In this document: positions 9,594 through 20,394 of the stretch, piece after piece
Position numbering within the stretch: position 1 is the stretch's first letter
Layout: every line of letters begins with the position of its first letter
Assembly: GCF_000381125.1 (NCBI RefSeq)
Contig: NZ_KB905945.1
Location: 1 to 64,000, forward strand
DNA length: 64,000 nt
Reading direction: 5' to 3'
Source: Caldimonas manganoxidans ATCC BAA-369
GTDB lineage: Bacteria; Pseudomonadota; Gammaproteobacteria; Burkholderiales; Burkholderiaceae_C
Made by a program: the position numbers and the translations under genes
Notes under the pieces: model-generated
The model's input: only the letters and a program-made list of their open reading frames with translations
Databases searched by the model: none
Told to the model about the DNA's origin: nothing

Positions 9594-9599
9594 AGTATA
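9594..9599 (-). promoter_or_regulatory. -10 candidate for the rplM-rpsI operon
   Basis: TATACT on the minus strand, with only a weak -35 (TGGCCG at 9617-9622, spacer 17). Transcription would begin near 9587, right at the base of an 8-bp stem-loop (9562-9587), so the mRNA would start with a hairpin. Confidence 0.4.
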
Positions 9600-9681
9600 C
9601 AGGTTCTGAAGATCACCGGCCAGACCGGGGTGCGATTCGAGAAAGACCGCACGGTCCAGCGCGGCAAACCGAGCCCAGGGA

Positions 9682-9710
9682 TGGTCAGGCGGACGTTTTC
9701 CAGGCATACT
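9682..9710 (+). promoter_or_regulatory. promoter candidate for the GNAT gene
   Basis: TGGTCA (9682-9687) and CATACT (9705-9710) are separated by 17 bases and match the sigma-70 hexamers at four and five of six positions. The start codon lies 29 bases downstream, after GGAG. Confidence 0.4.
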
Positions 9711-9738
9711 AGGGTTTACCCTTATTGGAGAGCATGTC

Positions 9739-10488
9739 ATGGGCTATCCCGGCGACATCCTGAGCCGTCCGAAGTATGGCCTGGACCGGCACGACCGGCC
9801 TGCGGCCGAAGCGCAGCCCCCGGCGGCGGGCCCCGAGACGACCCGCGCTTGGCTGGCCCACTGGGTGCCGATCCGCACACTGGCAGCTCGGCACCGTCCG
9901 CGCATCCTGGCCCACCTGCTGGGGTTGGATGCCCATGATCGTTACCTGCGCTTCGGCTATCCGGCCAGCGACGAACAGATCGAGCAGTACGTGCGCAAGC
10001 TCGATTTCGAGCGCGACGAGATCTTTGGCATCTTCAACCGACGCTTGCAGCTGATTGCCGTGGCTCACCTGGCCTACCAGGCCCCGCAACAGGTCCGCGG
10101 CCGGCCGGCGATGGTCGAATTCGGGGTGTCGGTGTCGAAGTCGGCCCGCGGCCGCGGCTATGGAGCCCGGCTGTTTCAACGGGCCGTGATGCACGCCCGC
10201 AACCGGCAGGTCGATACGCTGTACATCCATGCCTTGAGCGAGAACACGGCCATGCTGAAGATCGCCCGCAAAGCGGGCGCCACCGTGGTGCGCGACGGCA
10301 GCGAATCCCAAGCCTGGCTGAAATTGCCACCGGACACGCTGGCCACCCATTTCGAGGCACTGCTGGAAACCCAGGCCGCGGAAATGGACTATCGGCTCAA
10401 GCTCCACGCCCGGCGCTTTGCCGAATGGCTGGATGCTCTGGCCGAAGTGAAGACCAACATCGGACCGCATCACCCCAGCAGCAGTTGA
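9739..10488 (+). CDS. GNAT family N-acetyltransferase
   Basis: A 249-residue soluble protein with a GNAT core at about 55-190. The acetyl-CoA pyrophosphate loop is seen in SARGRGYGARLF (about 136-147), followed by the HALSENTAMLKIARKAGA helix typical of the fold. An N-terminal segment (1-40) and a helical C-terminal tail (190-249) lie outside the domain. The acceptor substrate is unknown. It stands alone with its own promoter candidate and a GGAG ribosome site. Confidence 0.82.
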   Translation: MGYPGDILSRPKYGLDRHDRPAAEAQPPAAGPETTRAWLAHWVPIRTLAARHRPRILAHLLGLDAHDRYLRFGYPASDEQIEQYVRKLDFERDEIFGIFNRRLQLIAVAHLAYQAPQQVRGRPAMVEFGVSVSKSARGRGYGARLFQRAVMHARNRQVDTLYIHALSENTAMLKIARKAGATVVRDGSESQAWLKLPPDTLATHFEALLETQAAEMDYRLKLHARRFAEWLDALAEVKTNIGPHHPSSS

Positions 10489-10668
10489 CCCCCGCTGGCT
10501 GCGGCCTGGCGCCCCGACGCCGCGCGGGGCGGCCCCTCAACTGAACGATGGCCACCCGCCTCGCGGGCCATTAGCATATCGGCTTCATGACGGCCCCACG
10601 GGCGAGCGCGGTGGCGCACGTTGCCCCCCGTTCTCCCGGATGCGGCGGGCCTGCGCAATGCACTGGCC

Positions 10669-11442
10669 ATGCAATCCCTGACCCTGATCCTCGTCGTGGT
10701 GAGTTCCGTGCTGCTGGGCGCGGGCCTGAGCCTTTGGATCACGCACAGGCATCGCAGCGAGGCGCTGCCGCGTGAATGGCCCCTGACCTTGCGTCCGGTG
10801 TTCACGGCCGACGAGCGGCGCATGTACCGCCAGTTGCGCGAGGCGTTCCCGGAACATGCCATTTTGGTGAAACTGCCGTTGACGCGCTTCACCCAGGCCA
10901 GCGAGCCCGAGCGGGCCGGCTATTGGCATCGATTCATCAGCCATTTGCATGTCACCTTTGCCATTTGCAATCTGAATGGGCGGGTGATCGCGGCCATCGA
11001 CATCGAGGGGCCGCGCGGGGGGTCGCGCCGCGCCACGGCCATCAAGACCGCCGTGCTCAACGCCTGCCGAGTGCGTTATTTGTGCTTCATGGTCGATGAC
11101 CTGCCCTCGCTGCTGGAGATCCAGCGCTTGGTGCTGCACGATGGCCCCTTGCCGATGCCGGCCACGCGTGGGGCCTCCAGTGCGCCGTCGCCGCTGGACA
11201 ATGCGCGCCACACGCTGGCGCGCACGGTGCAGCAGCGCCGCCAGCAGCGCAGCGCGCTGTGGCAAGACTCGACCTTGGCCCAAGACTCGTTCTTTGCGCC
11301 CGACAGCCGGCTGGACGGTCTGGTCGAAAGCGGTTTCACGCCGCTGCCGGCGGCCACCGGAGCCCCTTCGGCCGCCTCGTTGCGCGGCGACATCGGCGGT
11401 GTGGTGGTCGACGACCCCGAGCCTGCGGGCTCGCGGCGTTGA
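10669..11442 (+). CDS. DUF2726 domain-containing protein
   Basis: A 257-residue protein with one N-terminal transmembrane helix (about 2-24) followed by a DUF2726-type domain (about 38-155; pattern LTADE-type start, FICNLNGRVIAAIDI in the middle, a nuclease-like fold in the family). The C-terminal 100 residues are low in complexity, rich in Ala, Ser and Gln. DUF2726 is related to restriction-endonuclease-like folds, but no catalytic set is obvious here. The ATG at 10669 is chosen because it starts directly at the signal anchor. There is no clear Shine-Dalgarno. Confidence 0.7.
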   Translation: MQSLTLILVVVSSVLLGAGLSLWITHRHRSEALPREWPLTLRPVFTADERRMYRQLREAFPEHAILVKLPLTRFTQASEPERAGYWHRFISHLHVTFAICNLNGRVIAAIDIEGPRGGSRRATAIKTAVLNACRVRYLCFMVDDLPSLLEIQRLVLHDGPLPMPATRGASSAPSPLDNARHTLARTVQQRRQQRSALWQDSTLAQDSFFAPDSRLDGLVESGFTPLPAATGAPSAASLRGDIGGVVVDDPEPAGSRR

Positions 11443-11476
11443 GCCGCCGCACGTCCGTCGCGCGTAGCATGTGGGG

Positions 11477-12481
11477 ATGCACGACGCCCATCCCCTTGCT
11501 CACGCCTATGCCCGTCTGACCCCCGATCTGGTGCTCGATGCCTTGGAGCATGCCGGACTGCGCGGCGACGGTCGCTTGTTGCAGCTCAACTCTTACGAAA
11601 ACCGCGTGTTCCTGTGCCACCTGGAAGACGGTGGCAGCGTGGTGGTGAAGTTCTACCGTCCGCAGCGTTGGACCGATGCGCAAATTCTGGAAGAGCATGC
11701 CTTTGCCTGGGAGCTGGCGCAGGCCGAGATCCCGGTGGTGGCGCCTTGCGTCCTGTCCGAGGCGCTGGCCGGCCGCACCCTCGGTGAGTTCGAAGGGTTT
11801 CGTTTTTCGGTGAGCCCACGGCATGGCGGGCGCGCGCCCGAGCTGGACGACGCATGGACGCTGCAAAGGCTGGGCCGCTTCCTCGGCCGGCTGCATGCCG
11901 TGGGGCGGCGGCAGCCCTTCGTGCATCGGCCGACGCTGGACGTGCATGGCTTCGGCGAGGAGCTGCTGGCCTGGCTGCTGAATCATGGCATCGTGCCTGC
12001 CGATGTGGCACCGGCCTGGACGGCCGCGGCACAGGCCGCGCTGGACGGCGTGCGGCGCTGCTTCGAGGCCGCCGGCCCGGTGGCCATGCTGCGCCTGCAC
12101 GGCGACTGCCATGTGGGCAACATCCTGTGGACCGACGCCGGGCCGCATTTCGTGGATCTGGACGATGCGCGCATGGGCCCGGCGGTGCAGGATCTGTGGA
12201 TGCTGTTGTCCGGCGACCGCAGCGCCCGGACGCACCAACTGAGCCAAGTGCTGGCCGGCTACGAGGACTTCATGCCCTTCGAGCGGCGCGAGCTGCACCT
12301 GGTGGAGGCGCTACGCACGCTGCGCCAGCTGCACTTTGCCGCCTGGCTGGCACGGCGCTGGGACGACCCGGCCTTCCCTGCGGCGTTTCCGTGGTTCGGC
12401 AGCTCGGCCTGGTGGAGCGGCCAGGTGGTCCAGCTGCGCGAGCAGCTGGAGGCCATGGCCGAGCCGCCGCTGGCGGTGTGA
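11477..12481 (+). CDS. srkA: stress response kinase A (SrkA/YihE type)
   Basis: A 334-residue atypical Ser/Thr protein kinase of the aminoglycoside phosphotransferase fold. E. coli SrkA counters stress-induced death signalling. The catalytic loop HGDCHVGNILW and the metal-binding FVDLDDARMGP segment (about 210-240) are intact, and the N-lobe has VVVKFYRP with the ATP-contacting Lys. A GTG two codons upstream is an alternative start. It ends four bases from the convergent htpG. Confidence 0.9.
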   Translation: MHDAHPLAHAYARLTPDLVLDALEHAGLRGDGRLLQLNSYENRVFLCHLEDGGSVVVKFYRPQRWTDAQILEEHAFAWELAQAEIPVVAPCVLSEALAGRTLGEFEGFRFSVSPRHGGRAPELDDAWTLQRLGRFLGRLHAVGRRQPFVHRPTLDVHGFGEELLAWLLNHGIVPADVAPAWTAAAQAALDGVRRCFEAAGPVAMLRLHGDCHVGNILWTDAGPHFVDLDDARMGPAVQDLWMLLSGDRSARTHQLSQVLAGYEDFMPFERRELHLVEALRTLRQLHFAAWLARRWDDPAFPAAFPWFGSSAWWSGQVVQLREQLEAMAEPPLAV

Positions 12482-12485
12482 GGGC

Positions 12486-14354
12486 TCAGCCCACCAGCAA
12501 GGCGTTGACGCGCTTGACGTAGGCCGCCGGGTCGTCGAGCTGCCCGCCTTCGGCCAGCAAGGCTTGGTCGTAGAGGATGTGGGCCAGGTCCTCGAAGCGA
12601 TCGCTGCCGTCCAGCCGTTTGACCAGCGGGTGATCGGCGTTGATTTCCAGGATGAAGCGGGTCTGCGGCGCCTTCTGGCCGGCTTGTTTGAGCAAGCGCA
12701 CCAGATGGGCACTCATCTCGCCTTCGTCGGCCACCAAGCAGGCCGGAGAGTCCACCAAGCGAGTGGTGACGCGCACGTCCTTGGCCTTGTCCTTGAGGGT
12801 TTCCTTCAGGCGCTCGACGATGGGCTTGAAAGCCTCAGCGGCCTGTTCGGCTTTTTTCTTCTCTTCTTCGTCTTGCAACGCGCCGAGGTCCACCGCGCCC
12901 TTGGCCACGCTGTGCAGCGGCTTGCCGTCGAACTCGTAGAGGTAGTTGAGCATCCACTCATCGACGCGGTCGGTCAGCAGCAAGACCTCGATGCCCTTCT
13001 TGCGGAAGATTTCCAGCTGCGGGCTGTTCTTGGCTGCGGCCAAGGTGTCGGCCGTGATGTAGTAGATCGCCTCTTGGCCTTCTTTCATGCGCGAGACGTA
13101 GTCGGCCAGCGAGACGCCCTCGTCGGCATGCGTGGAGGCAAAGCGCAAGAGCTTGGCCAGGCGATCACGGTTGGCGTTGTCCTCGCCCACGCCCTCTTTG
13201 AGCACGGCGCCGAACTCCCTCCAAAACTGGGCGTACTTGTCTTTGTGGTTCTCAGCCAGGTCTTCCAGCATGGACAGCACGCGCTTGGTGCAGCCTTCGC
13301 GGATGGCTTTGACGTCACGGCTTTCCTGCAGCAGCTCGCGTGAGACATTGAGCGGCAAATCGGCACTGTCGACCACGCCTTTGACAAAGCGCAGATAGAC
13401 CGGCATCAAGGCCTCGGCGTCGTCCATGATGAAGACGCGCTTGACGTAGAGCTTGACGCCGCCACGCTTGTCGCGGTTCCACAGGTCGAACGGCGCCTTG
13501 GCCGGGATGTACAGCAGCTGCGTGTACTCGGTGCGGCCTTCGACGCGGTTGTGGGTGTAGGCCAGCGGCGGCTGGGTGTCGTAGCTGATCTGCTTGTAGA
13601 ACTCGTGGTATTGCTCTTCGGTGATGTCGCTCTTGGGGCGCGTCCACAGCGCGGCAGCCTGGTTGACCGTTTCCCATTCGTCTTTCAGGACGTACTCGCC
13701 TTTGTCTTTGTCCCATTCCTCTTTGCGCATCAGGATGGGCAGGGAAATGTGGTCGGAGTATTTGCCGATGATGGACTTCAGGCGCCAGCGGCTGAGAAAG
13801 TCGAGCTCGCTTTCGCGCAGGTGCAAGATGACGTCGGTGCCGCGTTGGGCGCGGGTGATGGTTTCGACCTCGAACTCGCCGGTGCCATCGCTGCTCCAGC
13901 GCACGCCCTCCTCGGGCTTGAGGCCGGCGCGGCGGGATTCCACGGTGATGCGATCAGCCACGATGTAGCCGCTGTAGAAGCCCACGCCGAATTGGCCGAT
14001 GAGCTGGGCGTCTTTTTGCTGGTCGCCCGAGAGCCGGTCCATGAATTCGCGGGTGCCGCTCTTGGCAATGGTGCCCAAGTTGGCAATGGCTTCCTCCGCG
14101 CTCATGCCGATGCCGTTGTCGCTGATGGTGATGGTGCGCGCGGCTTTGTCGAAGTGGACGCGGATTTCGAGATTGGGCTGGTCTTCGTACAGCGCGTTGT
14201 TGTGCAAGGCCTCGAAGCGCAACTTGTCGCAGGCGTCCGACGCGTTGGAGATCAGCTCGCGCAGGAAGATCTCCTTGTTCGAATACAGCGAGTGCGTGAC
14301 CAGGTGCAGCAGCTGCTTGACTTCGGCTTGAAAAGAGAGGGTTTGCTTGTCCAT
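12486..14354 (-). CDS. htpG: molecular chaperone HtpG (Hsp90)
   Basis: Bacterial Hsp90 of 622 residues. The GHKL ATPase motifs are present in order: the [14 protein letters not shown] helix, the DNGIGM loop, and GQFGVGFYS. The middle domain and the dimerisation domain follow at normal length. The ATG at 14352-14354 begins [19 protein letters not shown], the standard N-terminus. A near-consensus heat-shock promoter lies 49-76 bases upstream, so it is probably under sigma-32 control. Confidence 0.98.
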   Translation of the reverse strand: MDKQTLSFQAEVKQLLHLVTHSLYSNKEIFLRELISNASDACDKLRFEALHNNALYEDQPNLEIRVHFDKAARTITISDNGIGMSAEEAIANLGTIAKSGTREFMDRLSGDQQKDAQLIGQFGVGFYSGYIVADRITVESRRAGLKPEEGVRWSSDGTGEFEVETITRAQRGTDVILHLRESELDFLSRWRLKSIIGKYSDHISLPILMRKEEWDKDKGEYVLKDEWETVNQAAALWTRPKSDITEEQYHEFYKQISYDTQPPLAYTHNRVEGRTEYTQLLYIPAKAPFDLWNRDKRGGVKLYVKRVFIMDDAEALMPVYLRFVKGVVDSADLPLNVSRELLQESRDVKAIREGCTKRVLSMLEDLAENHKDKYAQFWREFGAVLKEGVGEDNANRDRLAKLLRFASTHADEGVSLADYVSRMKEGQEAIYYITADTLAAAKNSPQLEIFRKKGIEVLLLTDRVDEWMLNYLYEFDGKPLHSVAKGAVDLGALQDEEEKKKAEQAAEAFKPIVERLKETLKDKAKDVRVTTRLVDSPACLVADEGEMSAHLVRLLKQAGQKAPQTRFILEINADHPLVKRLDGSDRFEDLAHILYDQALLAEGGQLDDPAAYVKRVNALLVG

Positions 14355-14402
14355 GACGTCTTCGGATGGTGAAATGGCAGGCGTGGCGCCGATGAGGCGG
14401 CC

Positions 14403-14430
14403 ACATGGGGGCGCTCGGCGGCACTTCAAG
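14403..14430 (-). promoter_or_regulatory. sigma-32 heat-shock promoter of htpG
   Basis: On the minus strand CTTGAAG (14424-14430), a 13-base spacer, and CCCCATGT (14403-14410) match the sigma-32 consensus CTTGAAA-N13-CCCCATnT at all but one position. It lies 49 bases before the htpG start codon. Confidence 0.85.
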
Positions 14431-14443
14431 GGCCCTCCCCAAG

Positions 14444-14465
14444 AAAAAAACCCGCCCTCGGCGGG
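14444..14465 (-). terminator. rho-independent terminator of pulA
   Basis: On the minus strand a stem CCCGCC-CTC-GGCGGG (14451-14465) is followed by seven T (14444-14450). It lies 63 bases beyond the pullulanase stop and just upstream of the htpG promoter, insulating htpG. Confidence 0.85.
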
Positions 14466-14528
14466 CGGGCAACACGCTGGGACCGGCCTCGGGGTCCCGC
14501 GCTCACGAGGAGGAGGGCGGCCCCCGGC

Positions 14529-17500
14529 TCAGGGGCCAGCCGGCTCCACGAAAACGGCCACGCTGCGGCCCGGCACGGTGAAGAGGCCGCTGCCGGAGGC
14601 AAAGCTCGCGCCCCGAACCCGGGCATCGCTGCCATTGGCCAGCACGGGGTGCAGGCTCAGGCTGCGGCCGGCCAGGGCGGCCACCGAATAGGTCTGATCG
14701 GCCGGTGCAGCATTGATGAGCACCACCAGGTTGGCATAGCGACCGTCACCGCACGGGCTGCCGTCGCTCTTGCGGCCGACGATGCGCATGACGATCAGGC
14801 CGTCGCGCTGGTCGGCCGCATCGGGGAAACTGACGCACTCGCGCACATCGACCCCGCTGCGCAGACGCAGCATGGTGGTGTCGCGGCGCACGCGCAGCAG
14901 GTCCAGCACGGCGTCGCGGGTGGCGCGGATGTCGGCGGCCGACGGCGGGATGTTGGCATTGCTGAGGATCGGGCGCATGCGGTCCCACTCGGCCTGATTT
15001 TTCTCGGCCGAGGGCAGGCCCATGGTGCCGAAGAAGTTGGTCGTGGCCGACCAGTCGATGCGGTTGAACCAGTCGCCGGCGTTGTAGCTGTCGCGGTCCA
15101 GGCTCTTGCTGCGCAGCAGCTCGTCGCCCGCATGCAGGAAGGGGATGCCCTGGCCCATCAGCACCGTGCCCAGCGCCACGACCTGGGCCCGTGCACGCTC
15201 GCTCGCCGTGGTGGTGGAGGGCAGCTTGAACTGGTTGATGTCAAAGAGCGTTTCACCATCGTGCACGCCCGCATAGTTGATCACCTCGTACGGGTCGGCG
15301 GTGTAGCCGGCGCTTTGGCCGCCGTAGTCGTACGAGGACGCCAACCTGCCATTGAGCACGAAGTCGTGCACGCTGCCGGCCAGCCCCAAGCGGATGAGGT
15401 TTTGCTGATAGTGCAGCTCGCTGCGCTGGTCGGAGGTGCAGGTGCTGCCATTGAGCGCGTTGTTGTCGTAGCAGCGTCCGTTGGCGAACCCCTGGCGGCG
15501 CAGCACGTCGTCGCCGGCGTCGAAGGGGCCGCCGCCGCGGATGGCGTCGCGGATGCGGTCACTGAAGGAGCCAATGCCCGTGCCGCGCAAGTTGGCCTGT
15601 CGGGCCTGCACGAACTGCCGGTCGTCGGCCACCTCGCCGAAGTTCCATGCCTCGCCGTAATAGAGCAAGGGGCGTCCAGCAGCCGCATCGACTTCGGTGC
15701 GGGCCGCTTGCATGGCCGCCAGCGGAATGTGGCCCATGATGTCGAAGCGGAAGCCATCGACCTTGTACTCGACCGCCCAGGTCTTGAGCGTGTCGATCAT
15801 GAGCTTTTCCATCATCGCGTATTCGGGGGCGGTGTTCTCGCAGCAGGTCGAGCGCTCGATGAAGCCGTCGCCGTTGAGGCGGTAGTAATAACCCGGCACG
15901 ATGCGGTCGAGGAAATTGCCACTGGTGTGGTTGTAGACCACGTCCAGCACCACGCGCAGGCCCATGCCATGCAGGGCTTGGACCATCTGACGGAACTCGC
16001 GCACGCGCACGGCCCCGTCGGCCGCGTCGCTGGCGTAGCTGCCTTCGGGCGCGCCATAGTGGCGCGGGTCATAGCCCCAGTTGAAGCAATCCTCATCCTT
16101 GGTCGCTGCCACCGTGGCCTGGGGCACTTCACTGGTCGGGCCGGCCGCGGTGATCGTCGGCGTCACGCAGCCGGTCTCGGGAATGGTGGCCAAGTCGTAG
16201 GTGGGCAGCAGGTGCACATGCGTGAGCCCCGCTGCAGCCAGGGCCTGCAGGTGGCGCACCCCATCGGTGTTGGCTTGCGCGAACGCGGTGTACTTGCCGC
16301 GATGAGCCGCCGGCACGCTGGCGTCGTTGGCCGAGAAATCGCGCACGTGCAGTTCGTAGATCACGCTGTCCGAGGGCGCCTGCAGCGGCGGGATGGCATG
16401 ACCGTCCCAGCCGGTGGGCTTGAACATCGCATCGGACAGCCGCGCCACCATCGCCTTCTCGCTGTTGGCATTGAGCGTGAGCGCGTAGGGATCGGTCACG
16501 GTATTGGTGACCACGCCGCCGTCTTGCCGTGAATACACCTGCACCCGGTAGGTGTAGTAGGCGTCGTTCACCCAGGAGGTCTCGCCGGTGTAACTCCACA
16601 CGCCGGAGTTGGGATCCTCGGTCATCGGGCGCAGGGGCTGACCATCCACGGCCAGCTCGACCGAGCGCGCCGTGGGCGCCCACAGGCGAAAGACCGGGCG
16701 GCCTTGCCCGTCGAAACTCACCCCCAGGGTCTGGATGCGCGCCTGGGCGGCATACACATCGTCCAGCACCCCTTGGATCTGCAACTGCGTGGCATGGGTG
16801 ACTTGGCCCTGAAACAGGCGCGCCACGACGAGCTGTCCCTTGAGCAGCGAGCGCACCTCGGCCTGTGCCGCAACCGGCACGGCAAACGCCGGTGCGGACG
16901 CCAGATGGCGAAAGCGCTCGCGCAGCGCGGCCTCCAGCGTGGTGGGGCTCAGCGTGTGAAAACCGTCCGCCCCCTGAACGCCCGCGGCACCGACGGTGAT
17001 GCCGCCTTGGGCCGCATGGTACAAGCGCAGCTCGCCGCCGGCCGGCAGGTTGGGCCAGACCAGGCGCGAGGCCGACAGCCACATCGCGCGGGCATGGTTG
17101 ATGTTCACGCCACTGGCGGCCTGGGCGCTGTCGTAGGTGGCGCAATCGCCCTGTTTGAGCCAGATCTCTTGCCCTCGGGTGGCAATGTCCGCGGCGAAGG
17201 TGGCCACACGGTCGCAGTCTTGGTCTTTCTCGGCCTCGGAGGCGCTGAGGGGCCGGTTCAACAGGAAATCCATGCGGCCCAGCGATGGATCGACGGGAAT
17301 GTCCACATAGCGGCCGAAGCCGTCGGAGGCGGTGAATACGAAACGCGGCGAGCCGGGCCAGCCACTGGAGGGGGTGGTCGGCCCGCGCCAGGCATACACC
17401 CCCCAGCCGTCATAGTCACCGGCAGCACGCTGGTAGTGCACCCGCAAGGTCCCCGGCGGCACCGCAGCGGCTTCGTCATGGCCACCGCCGTCGCCGCCCC

Positions 17501-17600
17501 CGCCCCCGCCCCCACAGGCAGCCAGCAGGCCGCCCACGGCGGCCATCGCCAGCGCCATCGCCCAGCGGCTCCAGCCCCATTTCGTCCCGTTCGTCATCAT
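14529..17600 (-). CDS. pulA: pullulanase-type alpha-1,6-glucosidase, lipoprotein
   Basis: A 1023-residue GH13 debranching enzyme that cleaves alpha-1,6 links in pullulan, starch or glycogen. The N-terminus is a lipoprotein signal with lipobox LLAAC followed by a Gly run, so it is probably anchored in the outer membrane or exported. After it come a starch-binding PUD/CBM41-like region (about 50-140), a CBM48-like domain (about 290-370) and the GH13 barrel. GH13 regions are visible: [17 protein letters not shown] (nucleophile Asp), YYGEAWNF (acid Glu) and [13 protein letters not shown]3372-like C-terminus completes it. No other glycan genes are nearby. Confidence 0.92.
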   Translation of the reverse strand: MMTNGTKWGWSRWAMALAMAAVGGLLAACGGGGGGGDGGGHDEAAAVPPGTLRVHYQRAAGDYDGWGVYAWRGPTTPSSGWPGSPRFVFTASDGFGRYVDIPVDPSLGRMDFLLNRPLSASEAEKDQDCDRVATFAADIATRGQEIWLKQGDCATYDSAQAASGVNINHARAMWLSASRLVWPNLPAGGELRLYHAAQGGITVGAAGVQGADGFHTLSPTTLEAALRERFRHLASAPAFAVPVAAQAEVRSLLKGQLVVARLFQGQVTHATQLQIQGVLDDVYAAQARIQTLGVSFDGQGRPVFRLWAPTARSVELAVDGQPLRPMTEDPNSGVWSYTGETSWVNDAYYTYRVQVYSRQDGGVVTNTVTDPYALTLNANSEKAMVARLSDAMFKPTGWDGHAIPPLQAPSDSVIYELHVRDFSANDASVPAAHRGKYTAFAQANTDGVRHLQALAAAGLTHVHLLPTYDLATIPETGCVTPTITAAGPTSEVPQATVAATKDEDCFNWGYDPRHYGAPEGSYASDAADGAVRVREFRQMVQALHGMGLRVVLDVVYNHTSGNFLDRIVPGYYYRLNGDGFIERSTCCENTAPEYAMMEKLMIDTLKTWAVEYKVDGFRFDIMGHIPLAAMQAARTEVDAAAGRPLLYYGEAWNFGEVADDRQFVQARQANLRGTGIGSFSDRIRDAIRGGGPFDAGDDVLRRQGFANGRCYDNNALNGSTCTSDQRSELHYQQNLIRLGLAGSVHDFVLNGRLASSYDYGGQSAGYTADPYEVINYAGVHDGETLFDINQFKLPSTTTASERARAQVVALGTVLMGQGIPFLHAGDELLRSKSLDRDSYNAGDWFNRIDWSATTNFFGTMGLPSAEKNQAEWDRMRPILSNANIPPSAADIRATRDAVLDLLRVRRDTTMLRLRSGVDVRECVSFPDAADQRDGLIVMRIVGRKSDGSPCGDGRYANLVVLINAAPADQTYSVAALAGRSLSLHPVLANGSDARVRGASFASGSGLFTVPGRSVAVFVEPAGP

Positions 17601-17860
17601 CGTCTCCTGAGTTCGATCCCGGCAAGGGCCGCGATGGGCAAAGCCTGGACCGCGACCCTCCAGAGTCAGTGAGCGCGATGGTCACGAAGTAAAACTACAA
17701 AATCAAGCCTGGGACAAACCCTAGAATGCGCAAACCGGAGAAGGACCCGCTAAGTGATTGATAACAAAAGGAAATTTGTGGATGTGTCGGGCGAAGCGCT
17801 GAACCGCACCCCCTCACGAGCCCAAAGCCCTACACTGGAGTCGATGTAGTCAAATTACTT
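17601..17860. other. 260-bp gap upstream of pulA
   Basis: No coding signal. It is more AT-rich than its surroundings, with A/T runs near 17685-17705 and 17760-17780, including an imperfect inverted repeat ACAAA...TTTGT (17764-17779). It probably holds the pulA promoter, but I could not pick a convincing -35/-10 pair. Confidence 0.4.
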
Positions 17861-18991
17861 TCAATCATCTCCGCGTTCCCCCGCCCAGCGCTCGCACTGT
17901 CGTCGCACGAGCTCGGGCAACAGGTGTTCACGGGCGTGGACTTGACGCGCCCAGGTGGCATCGTTGCCATGGCGCTCCAGCTCCAGGCGCAGGTAGTCCA
18001 GCGCCGCCTCGGCCTTGAGCTCGATGGCATGGGACTCCAGCCGCGCCAGGGTGGCCAGGATGTCCTCGCGCAGGCTGCGATGTTCGCCGCTCTTGGGGTC
18101 CACGAAGGTGCCCTCCGGACCGAACCGGCAGGCCTGGAAGCGGTTGAAGGTGTAGACGAGGTAGTCGTCTTCGGCCAACTCGTAGGGCTGTTCTACGGTC
18201 AGCCAGCGCGACACGCACTGGATATAAGCCGCCAAGGCCGCGGCCTTGTCGATCGTCAGCGGGGTGTCCAGCACGCGCACCTCGATGGTGCCGTATTCGG
18301 GCTTGGGTCGGATGTCCCAGTAAAAGTCCTTCATGCTCTGGACCACCCCGGTGCGCGTCATCTTCTCGAAAAAGAGGCGAAAGTCCTCCCATGTCGTGCA
18401 AAACGGAGCACGCCCCGACAGCGGAAACGCAAACACCGAGTTCAAGCGCGCCGAGTGAAACCCGGTATCGGTGCCCTGGACGTAGGGACTGGAGGCCGAC
18501 AGCGCAATGAAATGGGGAATGAAACGCGACAGGCCATGCAGCAGCACCAGGGCCTCGTTCGGCCCCGGGCAGCCCACGTGCACATGCTGGCCGAAGATGG
18601 TGAATTGCTTGGACAGATAGCCATACAGCTCGGAGAGCATGTGAAAGCGCGGCGTGTTGAAGATGCGCCGTTCGCTCCAGTCCTGGAAGGGGTGGGTGCC
18701 GCCGCCGCACAAGCCCACGTTGAGCTTGCGGGCGCATTCGACCAGCGCATCGCGGATCTCGGTGAGCTGGCCCAGGGCGTCGGCATGGTGGCGGCAGATG
18801 CCGGTGGACAGCTCGATCATGCTGTCGGTCATCTCGGGCTTCACATCGCCGGGGATCTTGCGCTTGGCCATCAGGCGCAGCAGGTCGGCCGAGCTGGGCG
18901 ACAGGTCGTAGTCGTGCCGATTGACGATGGCCAGTTCGAGCTCGACACCCAGGGTCAGGGGTTCGGAGGGGGCAAAGGCTTCCAGACTCAT
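17861..18991 (-). CDS. YbdK-type carboxylate-amine ligase (GCS2 family)
   Basis: A 376-residue glutamate-cysteine ligase-2 family protein. The family motifs are [10 protein letters not shown] near the N-terminus, [12 protein letters not shown], and [11 protein letters not shown] in the centre. E. coli YbdK has weak glutamate-cysteine ligase activity in vitro, and the true substrate of the family is unsettled. It lies 32 bases downstream of a CPA2 antiporter gene, on the same strand, and both are divergent from a MarR gene. The pairing suggests thiol or glutathione-linked ion efflux (inference). Confidence 0.9.
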   Translation of the reverse strand: MSLEAFAPSEPLTLGVELELAIVNRHDYDLSPSSADLLRLMAKRKIPGDVKPEMTDSMIELSTGICRHHADALGQLTEIRDALVECARKLNVGLCGGGTHPFQDWSERRIFNTPRFHMLSELYGYLSKQFTIFGQHVHVGCPGPNEALVLLHGLSRFIPHFIALSASSPYVQGTDTGFHSARLNSVFAFPLSGRAPFCTTWEDFRLFFEKMTRTGVVQSMKDFYWDIRPKPEYGTIEVRVLDTPLTIDKAAALAAYIQCVSRWLTVEQPYELAEDDYLVYTFNRFQACRFGPEGTFVDPKSGEHRSLREDILATLARLESHAIELKAEAALDYLRLELERHGNDATWARQVHAREHLLPELVRRQCERWAGERGDD

Positions 18992-19023
18992 GGGCAGGGT
19001 CCTCGGGAGAATTCGGGGCGCGC

Positions 19024-20241
19024 TCAGAGCCCGCGCTGTGGGGTGATCTCATGGGCACCGCGCAGGGCAGCCAGCACGGCCAGGGCCCCGAGCAACTCCA
19101 TCAGCGCCACGGCGCTCAGGGCCACGGGGGCGATCTGCGCCGCAAAGGCCGCATGCGACGCTTGCAGATCGACGAAGAGCACCAGGGCCGTGGCCGACAG
19201 CGGCGTCAGCGCCAGACTCAGGCCCAGGCCCTGGCGGACGGACTGCCCGCTGAACCAGCCCAGCGTGAGCACCGCCCCGGCCTTGGCCGCCAGGCGCACC
19301 CCCATGGCCAGCACGGCCAGGCCGGCCCCAGCCGCCAAGGCCGCCGGCGACCACGAGGTGCTGACGATCACGAACAACAGCAGCACCAGCACCCCACCGG
19401 CCGTGCCGAAATGCCGCGGCCACACCCACGGCCGCTCGGTGGTGTTGCGCAGCCACAGGCCGGCCATCAGCGGCACCAGCAGCGTGGACACATTGAGCAC
19501 CTGCGTGACGGCCAGGGCCAGCGTGATGAGGCCCAGCAGCAGCAAGGTGGAGTTCTCATTGCGCAGATCCAGGCCACGGGCCACGCGGGCCACGGCATAG
19601 CCGAGCCCGCCGGCCACCAGCACCGAGCCGGCCACCACGTACAGGGGCTGCACGATGGCTTGCACCGGATTCTGGCCGGTGTCCAGGTCGAGCCAGGCCA
19701 GCAGCAGCTTGCTGGCGAACACGGCGTACAGCGTGTTCAAAGCCGTCATCATCGAGGCCCGCTCGGTCACCTGCCCGGCCGCACCAAACTCGGAAGCCAC
19801 CCGCGCGATCACCGCCGCCGAGGACGGGATGGCCAGCACCGCCAGCGCTGCGGCCGCCGGCGCGTCCAACCCAGCCCAGCGCATCGCCAGATAGACCGCG
19901 CCGAAGGTCAGCAGCGACTCGGCCAAGCTGGTCACGAGCAAGAAGGGATTGATGCGCAACCAGCGCAGATAGACCCGCGAGCCCAGCTCGAACAGCAGCA
20001 GGCCCAGGGCAAGGTCGACGATGACACGCAAGGAAGCCGACAGCCCCCCGCCGGCCATCCCATAGCCGGCCAGGCCGACCCCCATGCCGGCCAAGGCATA
20101 GCCCACCACGCGCGGCAGCCCCAACCGACGAAACACCGCCTCACCCACCAAAGCGCCGACGATGATGACCAGCGAGCCCCACAACAGACCGCTGGAGCCT
20201 GACGGGTCGATCCCCAAGGTGGCCAGGATGGATTCGAGCAT
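19024..20241 (-). CDS. CPA2-type cation:proton antiporter
   Basis: A 405-residue inner-membrane protein made almost wholly of about 12 hydrophobic helices, with the sodium/hydrogen exchanger (PF00999) character. It starts with [12 protein letters not shown] at 20239-20241 and helix [15 protein letters not shown]. It ends right after the last helix, so it lacks the cytosolic RCK/KTN domain that gates KefB and KefC. The next gene on its transcript is the YbdK-type ligase. An alternative ATG 63 bases upstream would add a basic non-membrane tail and is less likely. Confidence 0.88.
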   Translation of the reverse strand: MLESILATLGIDPSGSSGLLWGSLVIIVGALVGEAVFRRLGLPRVVGYALAGMGVGLAGYGMAGGGLSASLRVIVDLALGLLLFELGSRVYLRWLRINPFLLVTSLAESLLTFGAVYLAMRWAGLDAPAAAALAVLAIPSSAAVIARVASEFGAAGQVTERASMMTALNTLYAVFASKLLLAWLDLDTGQNPVQAIVQPLYVVAGSVLVAGGLGYAVARVARGLDLRNENSTLLLLGLITLALAVTQVLNVSTLLVPLMAGLWLRNTTERPWVWPRHFGTAGGVLVLLLFVIVSTSWSPAALAAGAGLAVLAMGVRLAAKAGAVLTLGWFSGQSVRQGLGLSLALTPLSATALVLFVDLQASHAAFAAQIAPVALSAVALMELLGALAVLAALRGAHEITPQRGL

Positions 20242-20348
20242 CGTGCTGTTCCCTTTCTTTCCTTTTCTGTGAGGCCGGCGGCAACCTTGCCCACACGAGA
20301 CCATCGAGGCGTCAACCTGGTGCGCGCTGACGCGTTATGGGGGGACCA

Positions 20349-20363
20349 TGCCATACATTGGCA
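20349..20363. promoter_or_regulatory. operator-like palindrome between antiporter and marR genes
   Basis: TGCCA-TACAT-TGGCA is a perfect 5-bp half-site dyad with a five-base centre. It lies in the 153-bp divergent gap, 32 bases before the marR start codon. MarR proteins bind such dyads and often control a divergent neighbour, so this is a candidate site for the adjacent regulator. Confidence 0.5.
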
Positions 20364-20394
20364 GGGCTCGTTGCCTCATCTCCTAGCCACATTC

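Larger units (their letters stand above)
9349..9738. other. 390-bp divergent region between rplM and a GNAT gene
   Basis: No coding signal was found. It contains a minus-strand -10 candidate for rplM (9594-9599), a stem-loop just inside the expected rplM leader (TTTTCCCG 9562-9569 with CGGGAAAA 9580-9587), and a plus-strand promoter candidate for the acetyltransferase (9682-9710). The rplM leader would be about 240 nt, long for a ribosomal protein gene. Confidence 0.5.

Noticed and set aside
14649-16532. A plus-strand open frame of about 630 codons opposite pulA
   Set aside because: Antisense to the GH13 barrel, with no recognisable domain and the composition of a shadow frame.
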